Part shown: piece after piece, positions 40,947 to 49,389 of the stretch | Layout: each line of letters opens with the position of its first letter | Numbering within the stretch: position 1 is the stretch's first letter | Assembly: GCF_026586675.1 (NCBI RefSeq) | Contig: NZ_JAODIX010000019.1 | Span: 52,439 to 116,438, forward strand | DNA: 64,000 nucleotides | Direction: 5' to 3' | From: Halorubrum yunnanense | GTDB lineage: Archaea > Halobacteriota > Halobacteria > Halobacteriales > Haloferacaceae | Program-made: the position numbers and the translations under genes | Notes under the pieces: generated by a model | What the model was told of the DNA's origin: nothing | The model's input: only the letters and a program-made list of their open reading frames with translations | The model's database searches: none

Positions 40947-41939
40947 TCAGCCGTAGATGTACCCTTCGAGCGCGACCGCGTCGGGGTCGTCGAACGCCGC
41001 GACGTCCGTCTCGTACCCCCGCTTCCACGCGGCGAACGCCCCGACGCAGGCGGCGACGGCGTCGAGGGCGTCGCCGCCCGCCTCGGCGACCATTGCGTCC
41101 GCGAGTCCCTCCCCGGATTTATAAGCCACCTCGGCCGCCTCGACCAGCCCCTCGGCGTTCCGCCGGCGACGGGTCGCTTCCGACTCGCCGCCGCCCTTGT
41201 AGCTCGTCCGGTAGAGCCCGAGGCGGTCCAGCACCGCGGCCGGATACGTCTCGAGGACCGTCGGTCCCGGCGGCGTCCCGGGCCGCCACCCCCCCTCCGT
41301 CCGGTCCATCGGCGCGAACCGGACGTCGTCGGCGAGCGGCGCGAGCACGTCGCGCATGCCGTAAAAGGCGATCGTGTCGGCGATGAACCCGTACGGTGAT
41401 CGCGCGCCGACGGCGGCGTCCGTCCGGCGCTTGTCGTAGGTCCCCTCGCCGTACCGTTCGGTCAACCCGACACAGCGCTCGGCGAACGCCCGGACCGGGT
41501 CGCCCGCCGCGTCGCTCTCGTCGCCGCCGTCACCAGCATCCCCCTCACCGGCACCGATCGATTTCGGGAACTCGCTTATAAATGAACGCCACGAGTCGTT
41601 GCCGGTCTCCTCGACGACGAACCGGGGGAGCCCGAACGGGAAGTCGAGCCCGACCGCAGCGCTCTGGTCGCGCTCGCGGACCCACGCCGCGAGCGCCGGG
41701 AGCGCGTCCTCGCGGGCGGCGCCTCGACGGCCGCGGCCGTCGCCGTCGAGGCCGGCGAGTTCGGCGAGCGGCCGGAGATCGGTCACGAGCAGCCCGTCGC
41801 TCTCGGGGTCGACCGTCCCGCTCGCGACCCACGTCTTCCGCCCCGCATCGTCCGCCGCCGCGCTGAAGTCGACGCCGTGGACGCGGACCGGCCCGTCGCC
41901 CGCCCGGTCCGCCCCGCCGCCGTCGTCGGTACCCTCCAT
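40947..41939 (-). CDS. DUF429-family protein
   Basis: 330 residues from ATG 41939. HGVDFSAAADDAGRKTWVAS near the start and AAVGLDFPFGLPRFVVEE are the RNase H-fold-like acidic strand motifs of DUF429; YDKRRTDAAVGARSPYGFIA and VLETYPAAVLDRLGLYRTSY, and the late GGDALDAVAACVGAFAAWKR (third acidic site), complete the family pattern. A predicted nuclease-like fold is known, but no function. Two TTTATAA stretches fall inside the coding region (around 41118 and 41577) and are read as codons. Confidence 0.85.
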   Translation of the reverse strand: MEGTDDGGGADRAGDGPVRVHGVDFSAAADDAGRKTWVASGTVDPESDGLLVTDLRPLAELAGLDGDGRGRRGAAREDALPALAAWVRERDQSAAVGLDFPFGLPRFVVEETGNDSWRSFISEFPKSIGAGEGDAGDGGDESDAAGDPVRAFAERCVGLTERYGEGTYDKRRTDAAVGARSPYGFIADTIAFYGMRDVLAPLADDVRFAPMDRTEGGWRPGTPPGPTVLETYPAAVLDRLGLYRTSYKGGGESEATRRRRNAEGLVEAAEVAYKSGEGLADAMVAEAGGDALDAVAACVGAFAAWKRGYETDVAAFDDPDAVALEGYIYG

Positions 41940-41960
41940 GCACGGACGGCCGCCGCCACG

Positions 41961-41971
41961 CCGTTTAAGCC
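41961..41971 (+). promoter_or_regulatory. TATA-like promoter of the zinc-ribbon gene
   Basis: CCGTTTAAGCC is ~30 bases before ATG 41996, fitting a leaderless transcript that also covers the Hsp20-like gene three bases after the first stop. Confidence 0.45.
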
Positions 41972-41995
41972 CTCGCCGACACAACAATAGCGTAT

Positions 41996-42151
41996 ATGCC
42001 ATCGACGATGGAGGTCAAATGCGAGAGCGACGACTGCGAGCTCGACATGTTCGAGAACCACTACACGTACGACGTGCCCGACGACCACGCGGTCGAGGAC
42101 CTGTCGTGCCCGTACTGCGGCGGGAGCGACCTCGCCGAGATCGAGGTGTAA
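41996..42151 (+). CDS. 51-residue zinc-ribbon microprotein (DUF7559-like)
   Basis: Short gene ATG 41996 to TAA 42151. The product has two Cys pairs, EVKCESDDCELDMFE and LSCPYCGGSDL, separated by NHYTYDVPDDHAVED, an arrangement that makes a single zinc ribbon. Its acidic composition and codon use match real haloarchaeal genes. I connect it from memory with the haloarchaeal DUF7559 family. It is divergent from DUF429 and just upstream of the Hsp20-like gene, with which it is probably co-transcribed. Function unknown; small zinc proteins of haloarchaea often affect growth or stress responses. Confidence 0.85.
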   Translation: MPSTMEVKCESDDCELDMFENHYTYDVPDDHAVEDLSCPYCGGSDLAEIEV

Positions 42152-42154
42152 CCC

Positions 42155-42583
42155 GTGAGCGAGCTCGTCGAGACCGGCCGGTCGATCGTCCGTCGCGCCC
42201 TCGAACGCGTCGGCCGCGGGTGGAGCAAGATGCAGGAGCGTCGCCCGCTCTCGTACGACCTCCTCGAGAGCGACGACGCCTACCTCGTCGTCTTCGACGC
42301 CCCCGGCGTCCGCGGCGACGACCTCAACGTGACGTTCCTCGACCACACTGTCGAGGTCGAGCTCGACCGGTTCCGCGACTTCTACGACGGCTACGAGATG
42401 CTGTTCCCCGGGCGGGGGATCTCGCTCTCCGGGAGCGCCGACCTCCCCCGCGACGCGAACGTCACCCCGGAGGGTGCGAACGCGACGCTGACGCGCAACG
42501 GGACGCTTCAGGTGGAGATCCCGAAGAACGACGACGCGCGGGACGTCGCGGTCGTCGAGGAAGACGACATCGACGAAGCCTGA
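42155..42583 (+). CDS. Hsp20/alpha-crystallin-like protein
   Basis: 142 residues from GTG 42155, three bases after the zinc-ribbon gene. The beta-sandwich reads AYLVVFDAPGVRGDDLNVTF, VEVELDRFRDFYDGYEMLFP and the C-terminal strand NGTLQVEIPKND, with GRGISLSGSADLPRDANVT in the middle. The usual AxxxxGVL motif is replaced by ATLTRNGTLQVEIPK, and the C-terminal IxI anchor is not evident (acidic tail instead). Holdase chaperone activity is expected by family. Confidence 0.82.
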   Translation: MSELVETGRSIVRRALERVGRGWSKMQERRPLSYDLLESDDAYLVVFDAPGVRGDDLNVTFLDHTVEVELDRFRDFYDGYEMLFPGRGISLSGSADLPRDANVTPEGANATLTRNGTLQVEIPKNDDARDVAVVEEDDIDEA

Positions 42584-42607
42584 CCCCGGCGAACGCCGAC
42601 CGCGCTC

Positions 42608-43831
42608 CTATCGCTTCTCCCCGATCCGCCCTTCGACCGACATCCCCTCCGTGATCTCGAACGCCTCGCCCCCGTCGAACCGGTCGGGGTCGAACGGGTC
42701 GATCCACGGCGACTCGCTGTCGGCGTCGGTCCCGTCGAGCGACGCCAGCACGCCCTCGGCGACGTGCTCGCCCACCGCCGGCGCTCGCATGAAGCCGTGG
42801 CCCTGCCAGCCGGCGGCGACGAACAGGCTCCCCGCCCTTCCCACCGGTCCGACGAGCGGGTCGCCGTCGGGCGTCGCCGTGCAGAGCCCGGCCCACGCCC
42901 GCTCCGAGTTTAACTCGCCCCCGCTCACCGCGTCGACGCGCTCGCGGAGCGTCTCGGTGACGGAGTCGACGAACCAGTCGTCGCCCCCGCGCTCGTAGTC
43001 GTCCGGGTCGGCCGCGACCGGTTCGGTCCCGTCGCCGGCAAGCAGGCCGGTGGGACGGGGCCGGAGGTAGACGCCCGCGCTCGCGTCGTAGACCATCGGG
43101 CCGTCGTAGGCGACCCCGGTCGTCAGCGCCTGCACGCGGTACGGGACCACCGGGACCGCGACCCCGACGTCGGCGAGGACGTCGGCGGTGTGCGCGCCGG
43201 CGGCGACGACGACCGCGTCGAACTCCCGGGTCTCGGCGCCGCTCCCACCGTCGGCTTCGATCCGGAGCTCGGCCGCGTCGCCGGTCAGCGAGACGGCCGT
43301 CTCGGTCTCGACGGCGACCCCTTCGCGGCGCGCCCGGCGTCCCATCGCCGCGACGTAGCTCGCCGGGTCACACCAGCCCGCGCCCTCGGCGACCGCGGCG
43401 ACCGCGAGGTCGTCGGTCGCGACCGGGAAGCGATCGCCGAGGGCGTCAGGGGTCACGAGGGAGACGTCGCGGCCGTGCGAGCGCATCCGGTCGACCATCG
43501 CGGGGACGGCGTCGGCGTCCGGGTCGCCATCGCGGACCGCGATCACGTACGGGCAGGGCGTGAATTCGAACCCGGGCAGCGACCGGTCGATCGCGCGGAA
43601 CCGCTCCATGGCGCGGGCGGCCAGCGCGGCGTCGACGTCCTCGGCGTACGCGTCGTACAGCACGCCGGCGGCGCGGCCGGAGCTCCCGGCGCCGAGGTCG
43701 CCGCGCTCGTACAGCGTCACGCTCGCGCCGCGGGCCGCGAGGTCGGCGGCCGCGGTAACGCCGACGGCGCCGCCCCCGACGACCGCGACCGCGGGCGAGT
43801 CTCCGGAACTGCTTCGCGCGGGTCGGCTCAT
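42608..43831 (-). CDS. FAD-dependent amino-acid/glycine oxidase-like oxidoreductase
   Basis: 407 residues. FAD-binding VAVVGGGAVGVTAAADLAAR followed by LYERGDLGAGSSGRAAG (DAO family), FDAVVVAAGAHTADVLADVG, and the C-terminal LVGPVGRAGSLFVAAGWQGH with GFMRAPAVGEHVAEGVL. This is the DadA/glycine oxidase/sarcosine oxidase type, which oxidises amines of amino acids; substrate is unassigned. Convergent with the Hsp20-like gene and divergent from the GST gene. Confidence 0.88.
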   Translation of the reverse strand: MSRPARSSSGDSPAVAVVGGGAVGVTAAADLAARGASVTLYERGDLGAGSSGRAAGVLYDAYAEDVDAALAARAMERFRAIDRSLPGFEFTPCPYVIAVRDGDPDADAVPAMVDRMRSHGRDVSLVTPDALGDRFPVATDDLAVAAVAEGAGWCDPASYVAAMGRRARREGVAVETETAVSLTGDAAELRIEADGGSGAETREFDAVVVAAGAHTADVLADVGVAVPVVPYRVQALTTGVAYDGPMVYDASAGVYLRPRPTGLLAGDGTEPVAADPDDYERGGDDWFVDSVTETLRERVDAVSGGELNSERAWAGLCTATPDGDPLVGPVGRAGSLFVAAGWQGHGFMRAPAVGEHVAEGVLASLDGTDADSESPWIDPFDPDRFDGGEAFEITEGMSVEGRIGEKR

Positions 43832-43967
43832 GCGCTCGCCTCTCGCGGGACGGTGTTAACGGTAGCGCCGGGCGGCCGTCGACGCGGGGCGCCCCGGAGG
43901 CCGACCCCCCGCCGGGTGACACGCGTGTCCCCGCCCACGTTATGCGCGTCGAGCCCGTTGATCGAGT

Positions 43968-44999
43968 ATGAACCAGCTCGTGGACGGAGAGTGGAGGACT
44001 GACACGTACGAGACGACGGACGAGGAGGGCTCGTTCCAGCGCGGCGAGACGACGTTCCGGAACTGGATCGCGGGCAGCGACGTGCCGGACCACGTCGACG
44101 CCGAGCCGGACGAGCGGTTCCAGCCCGAGGCGGGCCGGTACCACCTGTACGTCTCCTACGCCTGTCCGTGGGCGCACCGAACCCTTATCGCGCGGTCGCT
44201 GCTCGGCCTGGAGGACGCCATCAGCGTCTCGGTCGTGGACCCGTACCGCGGGGAGGGCGGCTGGCAGTTCACCCCCGAGAAGGAGGCGTGCACCCGGGAC
44301 CACCTGCGCGACAGCGACTACCTCCGCGAGCTGTACGTCGAGGCCGACCCCGACGCCACCTGTCGGGTGACCGTCCCCGTCCTCTGGGACACCGAGGCGG
44401 ACACGATAGTCAACAACGAGTCCCGAGAGATCCTCCGGATGCTCTCGACCGCCTTCGACGACCTCGGCAACGACGTCTCGCTGCTGCCGGACGACGGCGA
44501 CGAGGCGACCGTCGCCGACGTCGACGAGGTCGTCACCGAGATCTACGAGCCGGTCAACAACGGTGTCTACCGCGCCGGCTTCGCGAAGTCCCAGGGGCCG
44601 TACGACGAGGCGATAGACGAGCTGTTCGGCGCGCTCGACCGCTGGAACGAGCACCTCGCCGACCAGCGCTACCTCGTCGGGGACTCGCTCACCGAGGCCG
44701 ACATCTGCATGTTCACGACGCTGATCCGGTTCGACCAGGTGTACCACACCCACTTCATGTGCAACAAGAAGCACATCCACCAGTACGAGCATCTGTGGCC
44801 GTACCTCCGCGACCTCTACCAGACCGAGGGCGTGACCGAGACGGTGAACATGAGCCACATCAAAGAGCACTACTACACGACCCACCCGGACGTGACGCCC
44901 TCCGGGATCATCGCGCGCGGTCCCGATCTGGAGTTCGAGGCGGACCACGACCGCGACGCGCTCGGCGGCGAGGCGCCGACGCCGACTGCCGACGACTGA
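43968..44999 (+). CDS. Glutathione S-transferase family, glutathionyl-hydroquinone reductase-like
   Basis: 343 residues. The thioredoxin-fold active site is YVSYACPWAHRTLIARSLLG (Cys-Pro-Trp), typical of the Xi class (YqjG/ECM4), followed by CRVTVPVLWDTEADTIVNNE (cis-Pro and NNES binding) and a helical C-terminal domain with YLVGDSLTEADICMFTTLIR. Xi-class enzymes reduce glutathionyl-hydroquinones. Haloarchaea generally use gamma-glutamylcysteine rather than glutathione, so the natural thiol probably differs. A TATA-like CACGTTATGC lies ~29 bases upstream. Confidence 0.9.
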   Translation: MNQLVDGEWRTDTYETTDEEGSFQRGETTFRNWIAGSDVPDHVDAEPDERFQPEAGRYHLYVSYACPWAHRTLIARSLLGLEDAISVSVVDPYRGEGGWQFTPEKEACTRDHLRDSDYLRELYVEADPDATCRVTVPVLWDTEADTIVNNESREILRMLSTAFDDLGNDVSLLPDDGDEATVADVDEVVTEIYEPVNNGVYRAGFAKSQGPYDEAIDELFGALDRWNEHLADQRYLVGDSLTEADICMFTTLIRFDQVYHTHFMCNKKHIHQYEHLWPYLRDLYQTEGVTETVNMSHIKEHYYTTHPDVTPSGIIARGPDLEFEADHDRDALGGEAPTPTADD

Positions 45000-45024
45000 G
45001 CGCCACACGGCCCGCGCGACAGCG

Positions 45025-45345
45025 GCTATTTATAAATGAACTGCGGCGCGTGCCCGTGAGCGGCCCCTGGGCCGCGAACAGCGAGGGACCTTCGGTCCCT
45101 CTGGCAGCCGGCGGCTCTGCCGCCGGCTGCCCGTGGCGCTACGCGCCACGCTGCCGCGAGGACGAAGCCCGGCGACGCAAGCACTACGAGGAGCGAATGG
45201 AGTGAGCGACTGACGCGCGCAGCAAGCCGCGCGAGTCGTCGCGGCTGGGGCGCCGGAGGCATTCACCACCGATCCGCAGACAGCTACTTATAAGCGATCG
45301 GCCGGAACTTCGGCGGTACTCGCCGAAATCGCCTCTCCGACATAT
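45025..45345 (+). repeat. Dispersed haloarchaeal repeat, copy B
   Basis: Non-coding, between the GST gene and mutL, same orientation as copy A. Blocks in order: TATTTATAAATGAACTGCGG (45027-45046), GCAGCCGGCGGCTCTGCCG hairpin, CTGCCGCGAGGACGAAGCCC, GCAAGCCGCGCGAGTCGTCG, GCGGCTGGGGCGCCGGAGG, ATTCACCACCGATCCGCAG, CTACTTATAAGCGATCGGCC and GAACTTCGGCGG. The stretch from ~45028 to 45110 differs from copy A in its internal hairpins, so the ends and core are better conserved than the spacer. Confidence 0.75.
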
Positions 45346-45395
45346 CGTCGCCGACAACGGCTTCAAGTGCGCGCTCGTCCCACCGGAGAGTAGCA

Positions 45396-47723
45396 ATGGA
45401 GCCGCCGAACATCGAGCGGTTGGACGAGCGCACCGTCCAGCGCATCGCGGCCGGCGAGGTCGTCGAGCGCCCGGCGAGCGTCGTCAAGGAGCTGATCGAG
45501 AACAGCCTCGACGCGGGCGCGAGCCGCGTCGCCGTCTCGGTCGAGGCCGGCGGCACCGAGGGGGTCCGCGTCCGCGACGACGGCGTGGGGATCCCCGCCG
45601 ACCAACTCGAGGCCGCCGTCGCGGAGCACGCCACCTCGAAGATCGGCGACATCGAGGACCTCGACCGCGGGGTCGGCACGCTCGGCTTCCGTGGCGAGGC
45701 GCTGTACACCGTCGGCGCGGTCTCGCGGCTCACCGTCCGGTCCCGCCCCCCGGACGCCGAGGCGGGCGCCGAGATAACGGTCGAGGGCGGCGACGTCGGT
45801 GAGGTCCGGCCCGCAGGCTGTCCCGAGGGGACGACCGTCGAGGTGACGGACCTCTTCTATAACACCCCCGCCCGAAAGAAGTTCCTCAAGCGGACGACCA
45901 CCGAGTTCGACCGGGTGAACACGGTCGTCACGGGCTACGCGCTCGCGAACCCCGACGTCGCGGTCTCGCTGGAACACGACGGCCGCGAGACGTTCGCGAC
46001 CGAGGGGAACGGCGACCTCCGGTCGGCCGTGCTGGCCGTCTACGGCCGCGAGGTCGCGGAGGCGATGGTGGACGTGGCGTGGGAACCCGACGGCGGCGTC
46101 GATTCGGCCCACGCCGCCGGCGACCCCGACGACCCGCCCGTCCGCCGCGTCACGGGGCTCGTCTCGCACCCGGAGGCGACGCGCTCGACCCGTGAGTACC
46201 TCGCCACCTACGTCAACGACCGGTACGTCACCGCGAGCGCGCTCCGCGAGGCGGCACTGGACGCGTACGGCGGCCAGCTCGCGCCCGACCGCTACCCCTT
46301 CGCGGTGCTGTTCGTCGAGGTGCCCCCCGGCGACGTCGACGTGAACGTCCACCCCCGCAAGCTGGAGGTCCGCTTCGACGAGGAGCCCGCCGTGCGCGCC
46401 GCGGTCGAGGAGGCGGTCGAGAGCGCCCTGCTCGACCACGGCCTGATCCGCTCGACCGCGCCGCGGGGCCAGTCGGCCCCGGATCAGACCGAGATCACCC
46501 CTGAGGGCCCCGACACCGAGGCCGTCGGCGGCGCCGGGACCGACCACGAGCGCGCGGCGCTCGGCGACCGCGACGCCGGCGACGACACGGGAACCCCCGA
46601 CGAATCCGCGACCGCCGCGTCCGAACTGGACCCGACGGACGAGGACGCGTGGTCGGTGGGCGACGCGGACTCGGACGGCGCCGTCGACGCCATCGACTCC
46701 ACAGAATCCCCCGCCGACCGTCCTTCACCGCGGAGCTGGCAGTCGGACACGGACGACGCCGAGACCGACTCGGGAGACGGTGACGCGGCGGCCGCCGAGG
46801 TCGATTTCGAGGGCGACGCCGAGACGCCGGGGGGACTCGACCGGTTCGGCGACGGCGAGGCCGACGCCAACACCGGTCTTGCGACCGACGTCGACGCCGA
46901 CTCCGCGACTGACGCCGACTCCGCGACTGACGCCGACTCCGCGACGAACGCCGATTCCGCGGCGGACGCCGCCACCGGTCCCGCTCCGAACGACCCCGCT
47001 CCCGCGTCGGACGAACGTGGGGCTCCGGCGACCGAGTCACGCTCGACTCCGACCGCCCAGCGCACCCTCGCGGGCGACACCACCGAGGCCGCGGAGCGGA
47101 CCTACGACTCGCTCCCGCCGCTGCGGGTGCTCGGCCAGCTCCACGAGACGTACGTCGTCGCGGAGGCGCCCGACGGGCTCGTGCTGATCGACCAGCACGC
47201 GGCCGACGAGCGGGTGAACTACGAGCGCCTGCAGGCGGCCTTCGCCGACGGCGCCGACGCGCAGGCGCTCGCGGAGCCGGTGCGCGTCGAACTCACGGCG
47301 CGCGAGGCGGCGCTGTTCGACGACTTCGTCGACGACCTCGCCGCGATCGGGTTCCGCGCCGAGCGCGCCGGCGAGCGCGAGGTGGCCGTCCGGTCGGTCC
47401 CCGCCGTCTTCGACGCCGCGCTCGACCCGGACCTCCTCCGGGACGTCCTCTCCGCGTTCGTCGGGGACGCCACCGAAGGCGACGAGCCGGTGACGGACGT
47501 CGTCGACGAGCTCCTCGCGGACCTGGCGTGTTACCCGTCCGTGACCGGGAACACCTCGCTGACCGAGGGGCGAGTGGTCGACCTGCTCGACCGGCTCGAC
47601 GCCTGCGAGAACCCGTACGCCTGCCCCCACGGCCGCCCGGTCGTGATCCGGCTCGACCGCGACGAGATCGGATCGCGGTTCGAGCGCGACTACCCCGGCC
47701 ACGCGGGTCGGCGCGCGGAGTGA
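45396..47723 (+). CDS. mutL: DNA mismatch repair protein MutL
   Basis: 775 residues. N-terminal GHKL ATPase: RIAAGEVVERPASVVKELIE, RVRDDGVGIPADQLEAAVAE and GTLGFRGEALYTVGAVSRLT. A long acidic linker (~375-560) has an Asp-Ala-Asp-Ser-Ala-Thr repeat. The C-terminal domain has the endonuclease motif DQHAADERVNYE and CPHGRPVVIRLDRDEIGSRF, so it should be a nicking MutL. mutS, usually adjacent in haloarchaea, is not next to it; the upstream neighbour is repeat copy B. Confidence 0.95.
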   Translation: MEPPNIERLDERTVQRIAAGEVVERPASVVKELIENSLDAGASRVAVSVEAGGTEGVRVRDDGVGIPADQLEAAVAEHATSKIGDIEDLDRGVGTLGFRGEALYTVGAVSRLTVRSRPPDAEAGAEITVEGGDVGEVRPAGCPEGTTVEVTDLFYNTPARKKFLKRTTTEFDRVNTVVTGYALANPDVAVSLEHDGRETFATEGNGDLRSAVLAVYGREVAEAMVDVAWEPDGGVDSAHAAGDPDDPPVRRVTGLVSHPEATRSTREYLATYVNDRYVTASALREAALDAYGGQLAPDRYPFAVLFVEVPPGDVDVNVHPRKLEVRFDEEPAVRAAVEEAVESALLDHGLIRSTAPRGQSAPDQTEITPEGPDTEAVGGAGTDHERAALGDRDAGDDTGTPDESATAASELDPTDEDAWSVGDADSDGAVDAIDSTESPADRPSPRSWQSDTDDAETDSGDGDAAAAEVDFEGDAETPGGLDRFGDGEADANTGLATDVDADSATDADSATDADSATNADSAADAATGPAPNDPAPASDERGAPATESRSTPTAQRTLAGDTTEAAERTYDSLPPLRVLGQLHETYVVAEAPDGLVLIDQHAADERVNYERLQAAFADGADAQALAEPVRVELTAREAALFDDFVDDLAAIGFRAERAGEREVAVRSVPAVFDAALDPDLLRDVLSAFVGDATEGDEPVTDVVDELLADLACYPSVTGNTSLTEGRVVDLLDRLDACENPYACPHGRPVVIRLDRDEIGSRFERDYPGHAGRRAE

Positions 47724-47810
47724 GACCGCCGCGTCGGGAGCGGTGTCGACGAACCGGATCGGGGTCGCCGACGCGGTGGCGGATATTATTCGAATTGATA
47801 ATTTTGTGCT

Positions 47811-47824
47811 GTTGATTTATGTTG
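47811..47824 (+). promoter_or_regulatory. AT-rich promoter of htrI-sopI
   Basis: GTTGATTTATGTTG is centred ~27 bases before ATG 47845 within an AT-rich stretch (47782-47845) that contrasts with the surrounding GC content. It would drive both phototaxis genes. Confidence 0.5.
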
Positions 47825-47844
47825 TTCGTCTCGTGACGTAGATT

Positions 47845-49389
47845 ATGAGCATTGCAGGGGTCAAAGGCAGTTACGGCGTCAAACTGGGACTGGGATACGT
47901 CGCCACCGGCGCGTTCGTCGTCACAGTTGGAATGGTGACCGGCGAGGTCAACGCGACGATCGTCGCGGCCGTGGCCGGCCTCCTGACGCTGGGGTCGATC
48001 AACGCGGCCGAGACGATCGCCAGCGTCACCGAAATCGCGGCGCAGACGCGTCGCGTCGCCGAGGGGGACATCGACAGCGAGGTCAGGTCCACCCGCACCG
48101 ACGAGTTCGGCCAGTTGGCCGGATCGATCGAGGAGATGCGGGCCTCGCTGAAGTCGCGATTAGCGGAGATGGAACGGGCACAGGAGGAGGCGGAGACCGC
48201 CCGGACGGAGGCGACCGAGATGGCCGACCAGTACCGCGCGACCGCGGAGCAGTACGGCGAGGTGATGGAGCGCGCGGCCACCGGCGACCTCACGCAGCGG
48301 GTGGACGTCGACGTGGACAACGAGGGGATGGCGACGGTCGGCGAGTCGTTCAACCGCATGATGGACGACCTGCAGGCCACAGTCGAGACGGTGACCGAGA
48401 TGGCCGACCGGATCGAGACCGACGCAGGCGATATGGCCGAGATGAGCAACGAGGTCGAACAGCAGGTCTCCGGGGCGGTCGGGTCCGCCTCCACGATCAG
48501 GACGCAGGCGGAGGACCAACGCGAGGAGCTGGGGTCGATCGCGGCCGACGTCGAGGACGTCAGCGCCTCCGCGGAGGAGATCGCGGCCACCGTCGACGAC
48601 CTCTCCGCCCGCAGCGAGGAGGTCACGACGGCAAGCAGCGACGCCCGGGAGTCCTCGCGGGCCGCCCTCGACGAGATGGCCAAGGTCGAGACCGAGGCGG
48701 AGCGGGCCGTCGACCGGGTCGAACAGCTCAGGGAGGGAATGGACGAGATCACCGAGATCGTCGACATCATCGGCGGGATCGCCGAACAGACCAACATGCT
48801 GGCGTTGAACGCCTCGATCGAGGCCGCCCGGGCCGGGGGCGACATGGACGGGGACGGATTCAACGTGGTCGCCGAGGAGGTGAAGGGTCTCGCCGAGGAG
48901 ACCCAGTCTCGGGCCAACGAAATCGACGCCATGATCGATGAGATCGCCGACCAGACCGAGGAGGTGACGGTCTCCATCCGCTCGACGCAGGAGCGGGTCC
49001 AGGCCGGCACCGACACCGTCGAATCGACGCTGACCGACATCGAGACGATCGCCGACTCCGTCGACGAGATCAACCAGTCGCTCGACGAGATACGCCAGAC
49101 GACGGCCGAACAGGCCGACACCGTTCAGGACACCGCCGGCTCGGTCGACTCGATCACCGACCTCAGCACCGAGACCGCCGACACCGCGGCCGACACGGTC
49201 GAGCAGGTCCGGAGCGGGCAGGAAGTCGTGGAGCGCGTCTCCGACTCGCTACGGGCGTTCCAGCAGGACGCCGTGACCACGCTCCAAGACCGCGTCTCCG
49301 CGTTCACGGTGGAGGGCGACGGTCGAGGCGGGCCGACCGGCAGCGGAACGGCGCCGCCACGGGCGACGACCGACGGGGGTGACCGATGA
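47845..49389 (+). CDS. htrI: Sensory rhodopsin I transducer HtrI
   Basis: 514 residues. Two N-terminal transmembrane helices (YGVKLGLGYVATGAFVVTVG and ATIVAAVAGLLTLGSINAAE) joined by a very short external loop, so there is no periplasmic ligand domain. Two HAMP-like segments (~56-108; ~140-190) are followed by the methyl-accepting cytoplasmic rod, whose tip is IAEQTNMLALNASIEAARAG and NVVAEEVKGLAEET. The close match of the N-terminus to Halobacterium HtrI and the directly coupled sopI gene identify it. It relays light signals from SRI to CheA. Confidence 0.92.
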   Translation: MSIAGVKGSYGVKLGLGYVATGAFVVTVGMVTGEVNATIVAAVAGLLTLGSINAAETIASVTEIAAQTRRVAEGDIDSEVRSTRTDEFGQLAGSIEEMRASLKSRLAEMERAQEEAETARTEATEMADQYRATAEQYGEVMERAATGDLTQRVDVDVDNEGMATVGESFNRMMDDLQATVETVTEMADRIETDAGDMAEMSNEVEQQVSGAVGSASTIRTQAEDQREELGSIAADVEDVSASAEEIAATVDDLSARSEEVTTASSDARESSRAALDEMAKVETEAERAVDRVEQLREGMDEITEIVDIIGGIAEQTNMLALNASIEAARAGGDMDGDGFNVVAEEVKGLAEETQSRANEIDAMIDEIADQTEEVTVSIRSTQERVQAGTDTVESTLTDIETIADSVDEINQSLDEIRQTTAEQADTVQDTAGSVDSITDLSTETADTAADTVEQVRSGQEVVERVSDSLRAFQQDAVTTLQDRVSAFTVEGDGRGGPTGSGTAPPRATTDGGDR

